Notes under the pieces: generated by a model | Database searches by the model: none | Told to the model about the DNA's origin: nothing | Seen by the model: only the letters and a program-made list of their open reading frames with translations | Shown here: piece after piece, positions 24,945 through 34,255 of the stretch | Position numbering within the stretch: the stretch's first letter is position 1 | Layout of the letters: the number at the start of each line of letters is the position of its first letter | From: Bacillota bacterium | GTDB lineage: Bacteria > Armatimonadota > HRBIN16 | DNA length: 64,000 bases | NCBI GenBank assembly: GCA_023511455.1 | Contig: JAIMBJ010000010.1 | Location: 31,277-95,276, forward strand | Reading direction: 5' to 3' | Translations under genes and position numbers: made by a program

Positions 24945-24977
24945 GGAGATCGCTTTGGTCGCTGCGCTCCCTCGCAA
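24945..24977. repeat. Degenerate intergenic repeat, copy 1
   Basis: On the minus strand the sequence reads TTGCGAGGGAGCGCAGCGAC followed by CAAAGCGATCTCC. This resembles the dispersed GAGCGAAGCGAAGCAATCTC-type intergenic repeat found in many bacterial genomes. It is shorter and more diverged than the copy at 25098. Confidence 0.5.
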
Positions 24978-25097
24978 GAACACAGGGCGCAACCTTTGGC
25001 GAGATTCGAGAAATTTTTCCCACCCCCCCGCAAAAACGGTGAGGGTGTTCGATAAATCGCCTCGCGGCTTGTTCCAGCGACTGAAGCGACACTTTCC

Positions 25098-25168
25098 TGT
25101 CATGCTGAGCGCAAGCGAAGCATCTCAGCACCTCAGAAGAGATTCTTCGCTTCGCTCAGAATGACAGA
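25098..25168. repeat. Palindromic intergenic repeat, copy 2
   Basis: The left arm TGTCATGCTGAGCG...GAAGCATCTCAG is matched by the inverted right arm GAGATTCTTCGCTTCGCTCAG with AATGACA. This is the well-known dispersed GTCATGCTGAGC/CAGAATGAC element of environmental bacterial genomes. It can fold as a long imperfect hairpin. Confidence 0.75.
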
Positions 25169-25250
25169 TGATGTCGCTTTGTGTCGCCAACTCTGCGAGA
25201 CTATTGCAATTGCCTGACCCCTACCACTTCTCGAACACCCTCAAAAACGC

Positions 25251-25279
25251 TTGACAACCATGTAGGAAGGTGCTATACT
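25251..25279 (+). promoter_or_regulatory. Strong sigma-70 promoter
   Basis: TTGACA (25251-25256), a 17-base spacer and TATACT (25274-25279). Transcription would begin near 25286 and reach the AAAGGAGGGT ribosome site of the short ORF at 25366. Confidence 0.85.
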
Positions 25280-25365
25280 GTAGCCAGTAGCGCATCTCCC
25301 GTAGTGTGGACGAAAATTTCCAGACGGCTTTTCATCACAACACCACAAAGGAGGGTGCTCACAAA

Positions 25366-25473
25366 ATGTTACGACGATTTGCTTGCCTGCGCACACTGGC
25401 TACTGTGTGCATCTTCAGCTTCGTTATGAAGGATAGAATACTGAATTTTGCAGTACTACGGGGGCGGGAATAA
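25366..25473 (+). CDS. Short 35-codon ORF, leader peptide or signal-peptide remnant
   Basis: ATG 25366 follows an excellent ribosome site (AAAGGAGGGT, 9 bases away) and a consensus promoter. The product begins MLRRFACLRTLATVCIFSFV, which looks like a signal peptide, then breaks into MKDRILNFAVLRGRE and stops at TAA 25471. It ends 23 bases before the ATG of the secreted-protein gene at 25497, which has no good ribosome site of its own. It may be a leader coupled to that gene or the stump of an older secreted protein. No homologue is known to me. Confidence 0.5.
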   Translation: MLRRFACLRTLATVCIFSFVMKDRILNFAVLRGRE

Positions 25474-25496
25474 AGCTACTTCTTAAGAAATACTTA

Positions 25497-27038
25497 ATGC
25501 ACGCGTTACATGCGGCAATGTGGACTGTGCTTGCTATTTGCGTCATGGTTCCACCTCTCCAATCCCAGGCTCAAGGCAGATGGGTTAAGCATTACGAAGC
25601 ACAAGGTTCCACTGTATATGACCTTTCTCCACGTCCTCCCTATGGTAACTGGCCGGTAGTGTATCACTGGAGCAACCACGGCTGGCCTCTGCCTTGGACA
25701 CCCATTCTGTCCTATAGCTCAAATACAGACTTTAGCGCTCGTGCCGACGGTACGGTAACCGCAGTATGGCAGTGGCTTGACGCTAACGGCAATCCCGCAC
25801 CGAACCCGCCGACAAGGGTTTACCTCACGATTACAGCTGGTGCGGGGTGGGGGCTGGGCTGGGGGCCCTTAGGAGCCTCGGCGCCCTCCTTATTTGCCCA
25901 TTCTGCCGACAATGGATGGGGGGCGCCTTACCGATGGCAGTACCATCCGGGGCAATCAGCGACGGGAAATTCGTGGGGCGTGTATTTGATCCAGCGTACA
26001 CCGGTGATACAAAACGGTATCGCCGAAATCCGTGTCTCTGCCACGTTGGACTCCCAGATACATGGACACTGCCCAGCAAACCAGTATGGTCAGGTTTATG
26101 CCAGTGCAAGCTTCGCCGTAGACGAGGATACTCGTGGGGCGGTGATTACCAGCACTCTGGACCCTACCTACCATCGTGAGGTTCAGGTTGTCAATGGACA
26201 GACCCAGCCTGTGCGTGTATTGAATCTACCGGATAACGTCGGTACCATGTATGGTGACACGCTAGCCCCAATTTGCTATGGCATGGATGCCCGGACAGTC
26301 GTAGACTACCGCGTCGCCCCGTTTGGGGTGTGGGGCGGTGATAGCTATTACCATTGGTATAGTTCCCTCACTGGCGCCTACGACGAGGGAACGTGGATGC
26401 CGACGCCGGTGGAGCCCTTCTCGGTAACCTACGTTGCGACAAATCTGCTTGGGTTTCCAGTGGTGGTACCTGGTAAGGTAGACCATATCCACTTGCGCCT
26501 TGTGGATAGTGCAGACAGCGCCAACCTGACGGCTAACTACTACATGCGGTTCCACGAGGTGTATGAGGATTGGTGGGAGGATGCACAATACTTGCTGACG
26601 CATCTACATCCGCGTCCTCTTGCCACCAATCCTGAGGATTGGACGTACTTGTGTCTTCTCGATAACCAGACGTTAGCAGCTCAGCAGCGGAACCTAAAAC
26701 TTGAGGAGTCCGTAGTTGTTCAGGTTACAGAAACTGGTTCTGTTGGCGGTGCCGTCCCTGACGGACGGGGAGCAGAAGTATTTAAGGTTCAGACAGGTAT
26801 CTCCATAGGTGTAACGAAAAGTATAACGTTCTCAAGAGAGGACCAGGTGACGGTGCCTCCCTTTAAGAGAGTTGCCGTCTTTGGTGCCATTTCATGGACT
26901 GAAAGACAAGGAACGTGCAGTAAGTGGGATGTACGGGGATACGCAGGAGATGTGCGTTGGGAAGGAATTAGCTCCTCATCAGAAAAATCAATAGGCTTCA
27001 TAGAGTTGACTGTGCCCCCACCGCCTGTCCCTGACTAG
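25497..27038 (+). CDS. Secreted protein of unknown function
   Basis: This 513-residue exported protein has the signal peptide MWTVLAICVMVPPLQSQAQG after a short N-terminal stretch. The body is beta-rich with many Trp, Tyr and Pro residues (YDLSPRPPYGNWPVVYHW, GWGLGWGPLGASAPS). The C-terminal part alternates polar and hydrophobic residues (ESVVVQVTETGSVGG, ISIGVTKSITFS) and then has VTVPPFKRVAVFGAISW. That loosely recalls aerolysin/ETX-MTX2-type pore-forming modules, a speculative reading. Base composition is lower in GC than neighbouring operons. A second secreted protein follows 10 bases downstream and an RHS remnant lies beyond it, so this looks like an accessory secretion locus. Confidence 0.65.
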   Translation: MHALHAAMWTVLAICVMVPPLQSQAQGRWVKHYEAQGSTVYDLSPRPPYGNWPVVYHWSNHGWPLPWTPILSYSSNTDFSARADGTVTAVWQWLDANGNPAPNPPTRVYLTITAGAGWGLGWGPLGASAPSLFAHSADNGWGAPYRWQYHPGQSATGNSWGVYLIQRTPVIQNGIAEIRVSATLDSQIHGHCPANQYGQVYASASFAVDEDTRGAVITSTLDPTYHREVQVVNGQTQPVRVLNLPDNVGTMYGDTLAPICYGMDARTVVDYRVAPFGVWGGDSYYHWYSSLTGAYDEGTWMPTPVEPFSVTYVATNLLGFPVVVPGKVDHIHLRLVDSADSANLTANYYMRFHEVYEDWWEDAQYLLTHLHPRPLATNPEDWTYLCLLDNQTLAAQQRNLKLEESVVVQVTETGSVGGAVPDGRGAEVFKVQTGISIGVTKSITFSREDQVTVPPFKRVAVFGAISWTERQGTCSKWDVRGYAGDVRWEGISSSSEKSIGFIELTVPPPPVPD

Positions 27039-27048
27039 GAGATGCGTG

Positions 27049-27849
27049 ATGAGATTCTGTGTCTGCATTGCAGTTACCGTATCCATGCTTCTTTGTGCTT
27101 CTACACAAGCGCAGCTGAGATACAAAGACGTATTTATGTCCCGCTTGCGCAATGGAATTGTCGTCTTCTTGCCCGAGGAGTTACCGCAGGGCAAATCAGT
27201 AGACGGGCAGCTGCTGCGAGAGATTGCGAAGAGACATCCCGGTGATTTGCCCGTTTACACCTTGCTGGCAATGGACAACAAGGGATTTCTCAAAGTTGAG
27301 ATTGCACGCTTCCATGCCGCAGTGTCTGGGCAACAAGCCAGTACTTCTGACAAAGTAAGGTACGGAATCGTGCTTTTTCTGGATTGGCTGGATACACACC
27401 CACAACCATCGGCGGTACAAGATTTTCGTGGGCTGTGGGAAGCTTTGAAGTGGCTGGAGGCGGGATATGAAGAGACTGCCTCGCCGTTTGTGGGCTACAT
27501 GCTTGCCATGGCCTACAGGCAGGATGCGCCACGCATGAATCTCTGGAAGGGCAGGGATGTGCTCTCCAATACGCTGCAGAAAATGCTCTCGTCGTCACTG
27601 TGGAGGCGGATTACAGAAACGAAGGGTCCGAGTGAGCGCCCTGCGCCAGAGGAGGTAGCCGCATCTGTTCCTCCTCCCCAGCGGCGAGTCGTCAAATATC
27701 TGTTAACAGTGTATCGTCAGTGGTTGTTAACTCGGGTGTGGTTAGAGACCGCCGAGCCCGGCAAGCCGCGTGTACGCAAGCAGGTTCGTCCTACCAAAGA
27801 GGAAGAGCAACTAGCCAAATACCTGGAACAGGTCATCGCACGACTGTGA
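27049..27849 (+). CDS. Small secreted protein of unknown function
   Basis: This 266-residue protein starts at ATG 27049 behind AGGAGA, with the signal peptide MRFCVCIAVTVSMLLCASTQAQ. The mature part is predicted mainly helical (VRYGIVLFLDWLDTHPQPS, LWEALKWLEAGYEET) and ends in a basic, charged stretch (RVRKQVRPTKEEEQLAKYLEQV). It has no motif I recognise. It is 10 bases downstream of the secreted protein at 25497 and probably forms an operon with it. Confidence 0.65.
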   Translation: MRFCVCIAVTVSMLLCASTQAQLRYKDVFMSRLRNGIVVFLPEELPQGKSVDGQLLREIAKRHPGDLPVYTLLAMDNKGFLKVEIARFHAAVSGQQASTSDKVRYGIVLFLDWLDTHPQPSAVQDFRGLWEALKWLEAGYEETASPFVGYMLAMAYRQDAPRMNLWKGRDVLSNTLQKMLSSSLWRRITETKGPSERPAPEEVAASVPPPQRRVVKYLLTVYRQWLLTRVWLETAEPGKPRVRKQVRPTKEEEQLAKYLEQVIARL

Positions 27850-27868
27850 GGAGGCGCAATCTACGTAG

Positions 27869-28285
27869 TGGGCGTACCCCGAAGATTTCAGTTTGGCGGG
27901 CAGGCTGGTTCGCATCCGTCGGGACTACAGCGGGGGCAACGTGCAGCTGGCGTATGAGTATGGCTACGGCTTTGACGGCGGTCGTCGCTGGCGGAAGGAC
28001 TACCTGAACGGGGTATGGACGCGGTATCCCTGTGGGGTAGCGTGCGGTGCTGGCGACTTGGTGGAGCAGCAGAAGCCGCTGGGGGGTGGCAGTTGGGCGA
28101 CAAGTGCGCTGTATCCGCAGGGCATCTCGCTGGTGCGCCGAAACACCGGATGGCATCACTTTGACCCGTTAGGCACGGCGGGTGTGATTACGAACGGGAG
28201 CGTGCAGGTGGTGAGCGACAACTTGCAATTACTCTGTAGCGTGGCTGGCATAGGAAGGTTATTTGTCTACCAGCGCAATCTGTAG
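27869..28285 (+). pseudogene. RHS/YD-repeat gene remnant
   Basis: From a stop at 27866-27868 the frame reads WAYPEDFSLAGRLVRIRRDY, then YEYGYGFDGGRRWRKDY, TRYPCGVACGAGDLVEQQ, LIRRN-like LVRRNTGWHHFDPLGTAGV and ITNGS. These are RHS/YD-repeat shell segments of the type seen in large secreted polymorphic toxins. There is no start codon context, no repeat array and no toxin tip, and the frame runs into the antisense of lon. It is therefore a fragment of a lost, much larger gene. Confidence 0.75.
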
Positions 28286-30697
28286 CACCTCGTCCATGTG
28301 GCGCACGAAGCGGAACTCGATATCGTTCAGCACCTGCTGAGGGATTTCGTCCATGTCGCGTCGGTTCTCTTCGGGCAGAATGACCACGCGGATGCCCGCG
28401 CGATGCGCCGCCAGTACCTTCTCCTTTACCCCACCGATGGGCAGGATGCGCCCACGCAGGGTGATTTCGCCTGTCATCGCGACGTCACGCCGGACAGGAC
28501 GCCCCGTAAACGCCGACGCCAGCGCCGTGGCAATGGTGATGCCAGCGGAGGGACCGTCTTTGGGCACCGCACCCTCTGGCACGTGGATGTGGATATCCGC
28601 GTTACGGGTGAACTCGGGGTCTATCTGCAGCTGGCTGGCGCGGGAGCGGATGTAGGTGAGCGCCGCTTGTGCCGACTCTTTCATCACCTCGCCCAGCTGA
28701 CCGGTGAGCAGCAGCTGCCCTTTGGTGGCGGGCAACACACTGACCTCAATAGAGACGATATCGCCGCCGAATTGCGTGACCACCAGCCCTGTTGCCGCGC
28801 CGACTTCGTCCTTTTCCTCCGCTGTTCCGTAGTGATACTTCCGTGCGCCCAGATAGGCGGGGATGTCTTCAGGCATCACCTTCTTGGATTCTATCTGCCC
28901 TTCAGCCACCGCGCGCGCCACCTTGCGGCATACGGAGGCGATTTCACGTTCCAGGTTGCGCACGCCTGCCTCACGGGTGTATTCGCGCAGAATGAGCTGT
29001 ATCGCTGCGTCGGTAAACTGGCACTGTTCTGCAGTGAGACCGTGTTCCTTCAGCTGCTTCGGCACGAGGAACCCTTTGGCGATGTTCATCTTCTCGTCTT
29101 CGGTGTATCCCGGAAAGACGATGACTTCCATCCGGTCACGCAGGGCAGGGGGGATGGGGTCCAGCAGGTTGGCAGTGGTGATGAACATCACCTCGCGCAG
29201 GTTGAAGGGCACTTCCAGATAGTGGTCGGAGAAGGCGTAGTTCTGTTCGGGGTCCAGAGCCTCCAGCAGGGCGGAGGATGGGTCACCGCGAAAGTCCATG
29301 CCCAGCTTGTCTATTTCGTCCAGCATGAACACTGGGTTGCGCGAGCCTGCCTGACGGATACCCTGGATGATACGCCCGGGCAATGCGCCCACGTAGGTGC
29401 GCCGGTGGCCACGTATCTCCGCCTCGTCGCGGACACCACCCAGCGATACGCGCACGAACTTGCGTCCCAGCGCACGGGCGATGGACCTGCCGATGGAGGT
29501 TTTGCCCACGCCGGGCGGTCCCACGAAGCACAGGATGGGTCCTTTCATCGCGCTGCCTGCCAGCTTGCGCACCGCGAGAAACTCGAGGATGCGTTCCTTC
29601 ACCTTTTGCAAGCCGTAGTGGTCCTCTTCCAGCACCTGCGCAGCAGCGGCGATCTCCAAATTATCTTCGGTAGCTGTGCCCCAGGGCAGCGACACCAGCC
29701 AGTCCAGATAGTTACGCACTACCACGCCCTCTGGCGCGGCAAAGGGCATCTTCTCCAGTCGCTCCAGCTCCTTGAAGGCGCGTTCCTGTACCTCTTCGGG
29801 CATGCCCGCGGCGAGGATTTTCTGGCGGAACTCTTCGATCTCGCTCGTGCGCTCGTCGCGCTCACCCAGCTCCTGCTGGATGACCTTCAGCTGTTCGCGC
29901 AGGAAGAACTCGCGCTGGGTATCGCCCATCTCCTTCTCCACGCGCGAGCGGATGGTCTTCTGCAGCTCCAGGATTTCTATCTCCTTGCGCATGATAATCA
30001 CCAGCCGCTCGAGCCGCTCGCGCACGTTCGTCATTTCCAGAATCTGCTGTTTCTCTTCCACGCGAACGGGCAGATAGGGCGTGACGGTGTTGATAATGCG
30101 TTCGGGGTCGCTCTGGTTGCTGACGCTTAACAGCACTTCCGGCGGAATGTTCTTACCTGCGTTCACCAGCTGCTCGAACAGCGATATCACGATGCCCATC
30201 AGCGCCTCGATCTCGAGGTCATGCTGTTTCTGACTGGGCAGGGGCTCTACCGCCACCAGGATGAAAGGCTCGGTTTGCACGTAGCGGGTGATGCGGATGC
30301 GGTCGATGCCCTGAAGCATCAGGCGCAGGGTTCCGTCAGGCATGCGCAGCACCTGCAGCACTTCCACCACGATGCCCACGTCGTAGATATCTTCGGGTTC
30401 GGGTTCCTCGGTGATGACCTCTTTCTGCGCAGCGAGGGCGATGAGTCGGTCGCTCTCCATCGCCTCTTCCAGAGCACGCACCGAGCGTTCCCTCCCCACA
30501 AACAGGGGAAACACCATCTGAGGGAAGTACACCTGATCGCGCACCGGCACCAGAGGAAGCTGGGGAGGAATGTTCCCGCCGATACCTTCCTCTTCTTCCC
30601 ACTCTGCCTTCGCGGAGCGGGTGCGCCTGCGCCGGGTGGAGCGGGTCTTCGGTGTTGCCTCCTCGGTCTCTGTTGTTGCCTTGCGTGCTCTGGGCAT
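28259..30697 (-). CDS. lon: ATP-dependent protease Lon
   Basis: This 812-residue cytosolic AAA+ serine protease has an N-terminal substrate-binding domain ([20 protein letters not shown]), preceded here by a basic/acidic tail of about 40 residues. Next come a coiled-coil linker, Walker [13 protein letters not shown], Walker [12 protein letters not shown], and the peptidase domain with the Ser/Lys dyad (S717 in KDGPSAG, K760 in GGVKEK). All catalytic residues are intact. It is the last gene of tig-clpP-clpX-lon and starts 5 bases after clpX. Its 3' end meets the RHS remnant. Confidence 0.97.
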   Translation of the reverse strand: MPRARKATTETEEATPKTRSTRRRRTRSAKAEWEEEEGIGGNIPPQLPLVPVRDQVYFPQMVFPLFVGRERSVRALEEAMESDRLIALAAQKEVITEEPEPEDIYDVGIVVEVLQVLRMPDGTLRLMLQGIDRIRITRYVQTEPFILVAVEPLPSQKQHDLEIEALMGIVISLFEQLVNAGKNIPPEVLLSVSNQSDPERIINTVTPYLPVRVEEKQQILEMTNVRERLERLVIIMRKEIEILELQKTIRSRVEKEMGDTQREFFLREQLKVIQQELGERDERTSEIEEFRQKILAAGMPEEVQERAFKELERLEKMPFAAPEGVVVRNYLDWLVSLPWGTATEDNLEIAAAAQVLEEDHYGLQKVKERILEFLAVRKLAGSAMKGPILCFVGPPGVGKTSIGRSIARALGRKFVRVSLGGVRDEAEIRGHRRTYVGALPGRIIQGIRQAGSRNPVFMLDEIDKLGMDFRGDPSSALLEALDPEQNYAFSDHYLEVPFNLREVMFITTANLLDPIPPALRDRMEVIVFPGYTEDEKMNIAKGFLVPKQLKEHGLTAEQCQFTDAAIQLILREYTREAGVRNLEREIASVCRKVARAVAEGQIESKKVMPEDIPAYLGARKYHYGTAEEKDEVGAATGLVVTQFGGDIVSIEVSVLPATKGQLLLTGQLGEVMKESAQAALTYIRSRASQLQIDPEFTRNADIHIHVPEGAVPKDGPSAGITIATALASAFTGRPVRRDVAMTGEITLRGRILPIGGVKEKVLAAHRAGIRVVILPEENRRDMDEIPQQVLNDIEFRFVRHMDEVLQIALVDK

Positions 30698-30702
30698 AGT
30701 GC

Positions 30703-31971
30703 TTATGATGCCTGCTTGATGTCTTCCGCACGCAGTATCTGAGGCTCTGTGCGCTCTCTCACCGTTTTTTCGTCCACCACAACCCGTTTGATGTCCTGCG
30801 AGGAGGGTACCTCGTACATAATGTTCAGCATAATCTCCTCGATAATGGCTCGCAGGGCGCGCGCGCCCGTTCCCCGTAACATGGCTTCCTGCGCAATGGC
30901 GCGCAGTGCTCCTTCGGTGAAAACCAGGTCCACGCCGTCCATCTCGAAGAACTTCTGGTACTGTTTGACCAGCGCGTTCTTCGGTTCCACCAGAATGCGC
31001 ATCAGCGTTTCTTCGTCCAGCGGTTCCAGCGTGGTCACCACCGGCAGTCGCCCGATGAACTCGGGAATGAAGCCGAACTTGAGCAGGTCTTCGGGGATGA
31101 CGTGCGCCAGCAATTCACCGTAGCTGAGCTTCTTCTTGCCCTCCAGCGCGGCACGGAAGCCCATCGTCTGGTTGCCCAGTCGTTGCGCGATAATCTTATC
31201 CAGACCCTCGAACGCTCCACCGCAGATAAACAGGATATTGGTGGTATCCACCTGAATGAACTCCTGTTGCGGGTGCTTGCGCCCACCCTGCGGAGGCACG
31301 TTGGCGATGGTTCCCTCCAGAATCTTCAGCAGAGCCTGCTGGACACCCTCGCCCGATACGTCGCGCGTGATGGAGGGGTTATCTGCCTTCCGGGCGATTT
31401 TGTCTATTTCATCGATGTACACGATGCCACGCTGAGCGTTGCGCACGGTTTCCTGCAGGGAGGTGCCGGTATCCGCCGCCTGCAGCAATCGGAGCAGGAT
31501 GTTCTCCACGTCTTCGCCCACGTAACCTGCCTCGGTCAAGGAGGTGGCATCCGCAATCGCAAAGGGCACGTTCAGAATCTTGGCTAACGTCTGCGCCAGC
31601 AGGGTTTTGCCGCTGCCCGTGGGACCTATCAGCAGGATGTTGCTCTTTTGCAGTTCCACATCGTTGTCGCGCGAGGCGTGCTGGATGCGCTTGTAGTGGT
31701 TGTATACCGCTACCGACAGCGCACGCTTGGCGCGCTCCTGCCCCACCACATACTGGCTGAGGATGCGGTAAATCTCTTTCGGTTTGGGGACGCTGGGTAG
31801 TCCATACGATGCAGTGCGCTCGTGGCGTGCCACCTGCGACTGGATGAGTTCGTTCGCATACTGGATGCAGTCGATGCACACCCCACCGTGCATACCCTGT
31901 ATCAGGCGCGGGCGAATCTTGCCGCAGAGTACACAACGCCCTTCCAAAGGTTCAAATCCTGTTCGTGCCAC
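30703..31971 (-). CDS. clpX: ATP-dependent Clp protease ATP-binding subunit ClpX
   Basis: This 422-residue unfoldase delivers substrates to ClpP. The N-terminal zinc domain has C13, C16, C32 and C35 (CVLC and CIDC). Walker A is GPTGSGKT (116-123), Walker B is VYIDEIDK (184-191), and the pore and sensor regions ([33 protein letters not shown]) are all present. It sits between clpP and lon on one mRNA. Confidence 0.97.
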   Translation of the reverse strand: MARTGFEPLEGRCVLCGKIRPRLIQGMHGGVCIDCIQYANELIQSQVARHERTASYGLPSVPKPKEIYRILSQYVVGQERAKRALSVAVYNHYKRIQHASRDNDVELQKSNILLIGPTGSGKTLLAQTLAKILNVPFAIADATSLTEAGYVGEDVENILLRLLQAADTGTSLQETVRNAQRGIVYIDEIDKIARKADNPSITRDVSGEGVQQALLKILEGTIANVPPQGGRKHPQQEFIQVDTTNILFICGGAFEGLDKIIAQRLGNQTMGFRAALEGKKKLSYGELLAHVIPEDLLKFGFIPEFIGRLPVVTTLEPLDEETLMRILVEPKNALVKQYQKFFEMDGVDLVFTEGALRAIAQEAMLRGTGARALRAIIEEIMLNIMYEVPSSQDIKRVVVDEKTVRERTEPQILRAEDIKQAS

Positions 31972-31996
31972 GGGTTCGCTCCTCTAAAAGATAGTT

Positions 31997-32608
31997 TTAG
32001 CGTGCGCCACGCGACAGTATCTCGTCGATGATGCCGTATTCCTTCGCTTCCTGCGCGGACATAAAGTAATCGCGCTGAGTGTCTTGCTCCACCCGTTCGA
32101 TGGGCTGCCCTGTGTGGTAGGCGAGGATTTCGTTCAGCATCCGGTTATAGCGCAGCACCTCCTGCGCCTGAATATTGATGTCGATAGCCGTACCCTGAAA
32201 GCCTGCGCTCACCTGATGAATCATCACCCGCGCGTGCTCCAGGCAGTATCGCTTGCCTTTGCTACCCGCCGCGAGCAGAACCGCTGCCATCGATGCCGCC
32301 TGCCCCACACAGATGGTGGCGATTTCGCACTTGAGCACCTGCATGGTGTCGTAGATAGCCAGCCCCGCGGACACACTGCCCCCAGGCGAGTTGATATACA
32401 GTTCGATATCGCGGTTCGGATCTTCCTTCTCCAGGAAAAGCATCTCCGCGATGACCAGATTGGAGACGTGGTCGTCAATCGGTTCTCCAATGAAGATGAT
32501 GCGGTCTTTGAGCAGTCGAGAGTAGATATCATAGGCGCGTTCACCCCGCGCTGTCTGCTCCACCACCATGGGTATCAGTGAGTTGTGAATGCCACGCAAC
32601 CTGTTCAT
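31997..32608 (-). CDS. clpP: ATP-dependent Clp protease proteolytic subunit
   Basis: This 203-residue serine peptidase has the catalytic triad S106 (GQAASMAA), H131 (MIHQ) and D180, with the same spacing as E. coli (25 and 74 residues). The N-terminal axial loop ([20 protein letters not shown]) is kept. It begins 3 bases after the trigger-factor stop and is followed by clpX. Confidence 0.97.
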   Translation of the reverse strand: MNRLRGIHNSLIPMVVEQTARGERAYDIYSRLLKDRIIFIGEPIDDHVSNLVIAEMLFLEKEDPNRDIELYINSPGGSVSAGLAIYDTMQVLKCEIATICVGQAASMAAVLLAAGSKGKRYCLEHARVMIHQVSAGFQGTAIDINIQAQEVLRYNRMLNEILAYHTGQPIERVEQDTQRDYFMSAQEAKEYGIIDEILSRGAR

Positions 32609-32611
32609 CTC

Positions 32612-33931
32612 CTACTCCTCATTATCGGTCTGCTCGCGCCGAGACTGGATGCGAAACTCCTCTTCTGTAACATCGGCAACATCCCACAGGAACTTCAGGG
32701 TTTTCTCTGTCAAACGGTCCGCCAGTGCGTCCTGTGCTTCTTCGGAAGTTTCCGCCTCCTGGAGGTCCATCTGATACTCTTCCGCAATTTGCTGGATGAC
32801 CTCGGTGCGCTCTTCCTCGGTCAGTTCGATACCCTCGCGCCTGGCAATCTCCTTCAGTATCAACCCGTACAGGATGTTGGAGGCGGTTCGCTGGTACCAG
32901 TATTCGACGAACTGCGATTCGCTCATGTTGTAGCTCTGAGCGTAGTCTTCCAGCGAGTATCCCGCCCGACGCAGCCGCTCGCTGAGCGCAGCGAGCGACT
33001 CGCGAGCTTGCGATGTGATGATAATCGGCGAGATGTCCACTTTAGCCGCCTGCAGCACCGCCTGTCGCATACTGGTGCTGGATGCGTTTTGTGCGTAGCG
33101 GGTGAGCTCATCCGTCAAAGCCTGTCGTACCTGCTCATGCAGGTCTTCCATCGATTCGACACGCAGCTGCTTCAGCAGCTCTTCATCATCGGGCAGCTTC
33201 ATCTCGGAGACGCCGTGCACCGTTACCTGCAGCTTGACCGTCTTACCGCGCAGCTCCGCATCCGGATCGTTGTCAGGGAACTGTACCGTCTCCTCTTTCA
33301 CCTCGCCCGCTTTCATACCCATCAGCATCTTGCCCAGGGGGTGAGCCTGCATCTGTTCGGTAAGGTGTATCAGATTGCGTCGGGTGGAAAGCGGATGAGC
33401 CTCTCCCTCGATCTGCGGCACCATCGTCACGAAGACCACATCCCCCGTCTGCGCCTCACGGTCTACTCGCTCGTATCGGGTGAACTGGCGTCGGCGCGAT
33501 TCTATCTCGTTGGTCACGTCCTCATCGGTAACAACCGGCTGGTAGCGGGTGACCTTCAAGCCTCGATACTCACCGAGCTCCACCTTGGGTTCCAGAGGTA
33601 CCTTCAGGGAATAGAGCATCGGTTTGCCCTCTTCCAGCTGCTGCACGTCCAGCTCAGGCGGCGCGCCGTATGGCTCGACTTGCGCCTGTTCCATCGCGGT
33701 GTTCATCGTCTCTCGCAGCAGCTGTTCCAGCACGCGTTCGCGCACGTAGTCCTCGCGCAACGCCTGGCGCACCAGCCCAAGGGGAGCTTTGCCCGGGCGA
33801 AAGCCCGGCACCTCGACATATTTGCCCAGCTGCCGGTATACCCGCTCGAAAACCTGGTTGACGCGCTCCGGTTCGACCTCTACCTGCAGGGCTACCGTCT
33901 GGTTTTCCAGTGTCTGAGTCGTAACTTGCAT
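32612..33931 (-). CDS. tig: Trigger factor chaperone
   Basis: This 439-residue ribosome-bound chaperone has the N-terminal ribosome-binding signature VPGFRPGKAPLGLVRQ, a central FKBP-like domain (QTGDVVFVTMVPQIEGEAHPL, MLMGMKAGE) and a long helical C-terminal domain. I start at ATG 33931 (MQVTTQTLENQTV); GTG 33949 is the alternative. It is the first gene of the proteostasis operon and ends in an acidic tail. Confidence 0.95.
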   Translation of the reverse strand: MQVTTQTLENQTVALQVEVEPERVNQVFERVYRQLGKYVEVPGFRPGKAPLGLVRQALREDYVRERVLEQLLRETMNTAMEQAQVEPYGAPPELDVQQLEEGKPMLYSLKVPLEPKVELGEYRGLKVTRYQPVVTDEDVTNEIESRRRQFTRYERVDREAQTGDVVFVTMVPQIEGEAHPLSTRRNLIHLTEQMQAHPLGKMLMGMKAGEVKEETVQFPDNDPDAELRGKTVKLQVTVHGVSEMKLPDDEELLKQLRVESMEDLHEQVRQALTDELTRYAQNASSTSMRQAVLQAAKVDISPIIITSQARESLAALSERLRRAGYSLEDYAQSYNMSESQFVEYWYQRTASNILYGLILKEIARREGIELTEEERTEVIQQIAEEYQMDLQEAETSEEAQDALADRLTEKTLKFLWDVADVTEEEFRIQSRREQTDNEE

Positions 33932-33989
33932 CGTGTCTCTGTGCCTCACCGACTAATTGGGGACAAACTCTCAGCCTTTTCGCAAAAAG

Positions 33990-34039
33990 AAGGATACAAT
34001 CCGCCCTCCAGGAGCACAGCCAAGGCGGGTTGCATCCTT
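33990..34039 (-). promoter_or_regulatory. Hairpin in the 5' leader of the tig-clpP-clpX-lon mRNA
   Basis: The minus-strand RNA can pair AAGGATGCAACCCGCC with GGCGGATTGTATCCTT. That is a 16-bp stem with one mismatch and one G-U pair around an 18-base loop. It lies about 60 bases upstream of the tig start and within the predicted 150-base leader. There is no U tract, so it is not a simple terminator. Confidence 0.6.
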
Positions 34040-34088
34040 CCTGCTAAGCTGAAAACTGTCGTAACTTACTTTCTTTCGTCACGGTGCT

Positions 34089-34117
34089 AGTGTACCATAC
34101 CCGAAGGAGACTGTCAA
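34089..34117 (-). promoter_or_regulatory. Promoter of the tig-clpP-clpX-lon operon
   Basis: The minus strand reads TTGACA (34112-34117), a 17-base spacer and TACACT (34089-34094). This gives a leader of roughly 150 bases before the tig ATG. Confidence 0.85.
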
Positions 34118-34202
34118 GGTAGACAGGGGGTGTAGCTCGGTGTTTCAGTTCACTACATTGTACTGAAACTTTTTTGCCACCTGCTGGGTCGAAAACAGTA
34201 CA

Positions 34203-34220
34203 CAGGCAGTAGACTGCCTG
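34203..34220. promoter_or_regulatory. 18-bp palindrome before the nucleotidyltransferase remnant
   Basis: Perfect arms CAGGCAGT and ACTGCCTG are separated by only AG. The 2-base centre is too short for an RNA hairpin loop, so a dimeric regulator site is more likely. It lies 36 bases upstream of the ATG at 34256. Confidence 0.5.
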
Positions 34221-34255
34221 AATCTGACGACTGGAGCGAAGGAGGGTTTACTGTT

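Larger units (their letters stand above)
24744..25365. other. Gene-free stretch between the aroF operon and the 25.4-kb locus
   Basis: I see no credible gene here. It holds the aroF promoter (24793-24822), two degenerate copies of a dispersed intergenic repeat (24945-24977 and 25098-25168), a homopolymer-like C run near 25020-25030 and the strong promoter at 25251-25279. Small frames in this stretch are repeat-derived and lack ribosome sites. Confidence 0.7.
33932..34255. other. Divergent regulatory region between tig and the 34.3-kb remnant
   Basis: There is no gene in this 324-bp stretch. It contains the tig operon promoter (34089-34117, minus), a long imperfect hairpin in the tig leader (33990-34039), an 18-bp palindrome (34203-34220) and the AAGGAGGG ribosome site of the plus-strand remnant. 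Confidence 0.75.

Noticed and set aside
28298..30130. 610-codon plus-strand open frame opposite lon
   Set aside because: It lies wholly inside conserved lon sequence and reflects GC-rich codon use. It has no ribosome site.
32585..34090. 501-codon plus-strand open frame opposite trigger factor
   Set aside because: It is antisense of tig, which is intact and in the expected operon position.
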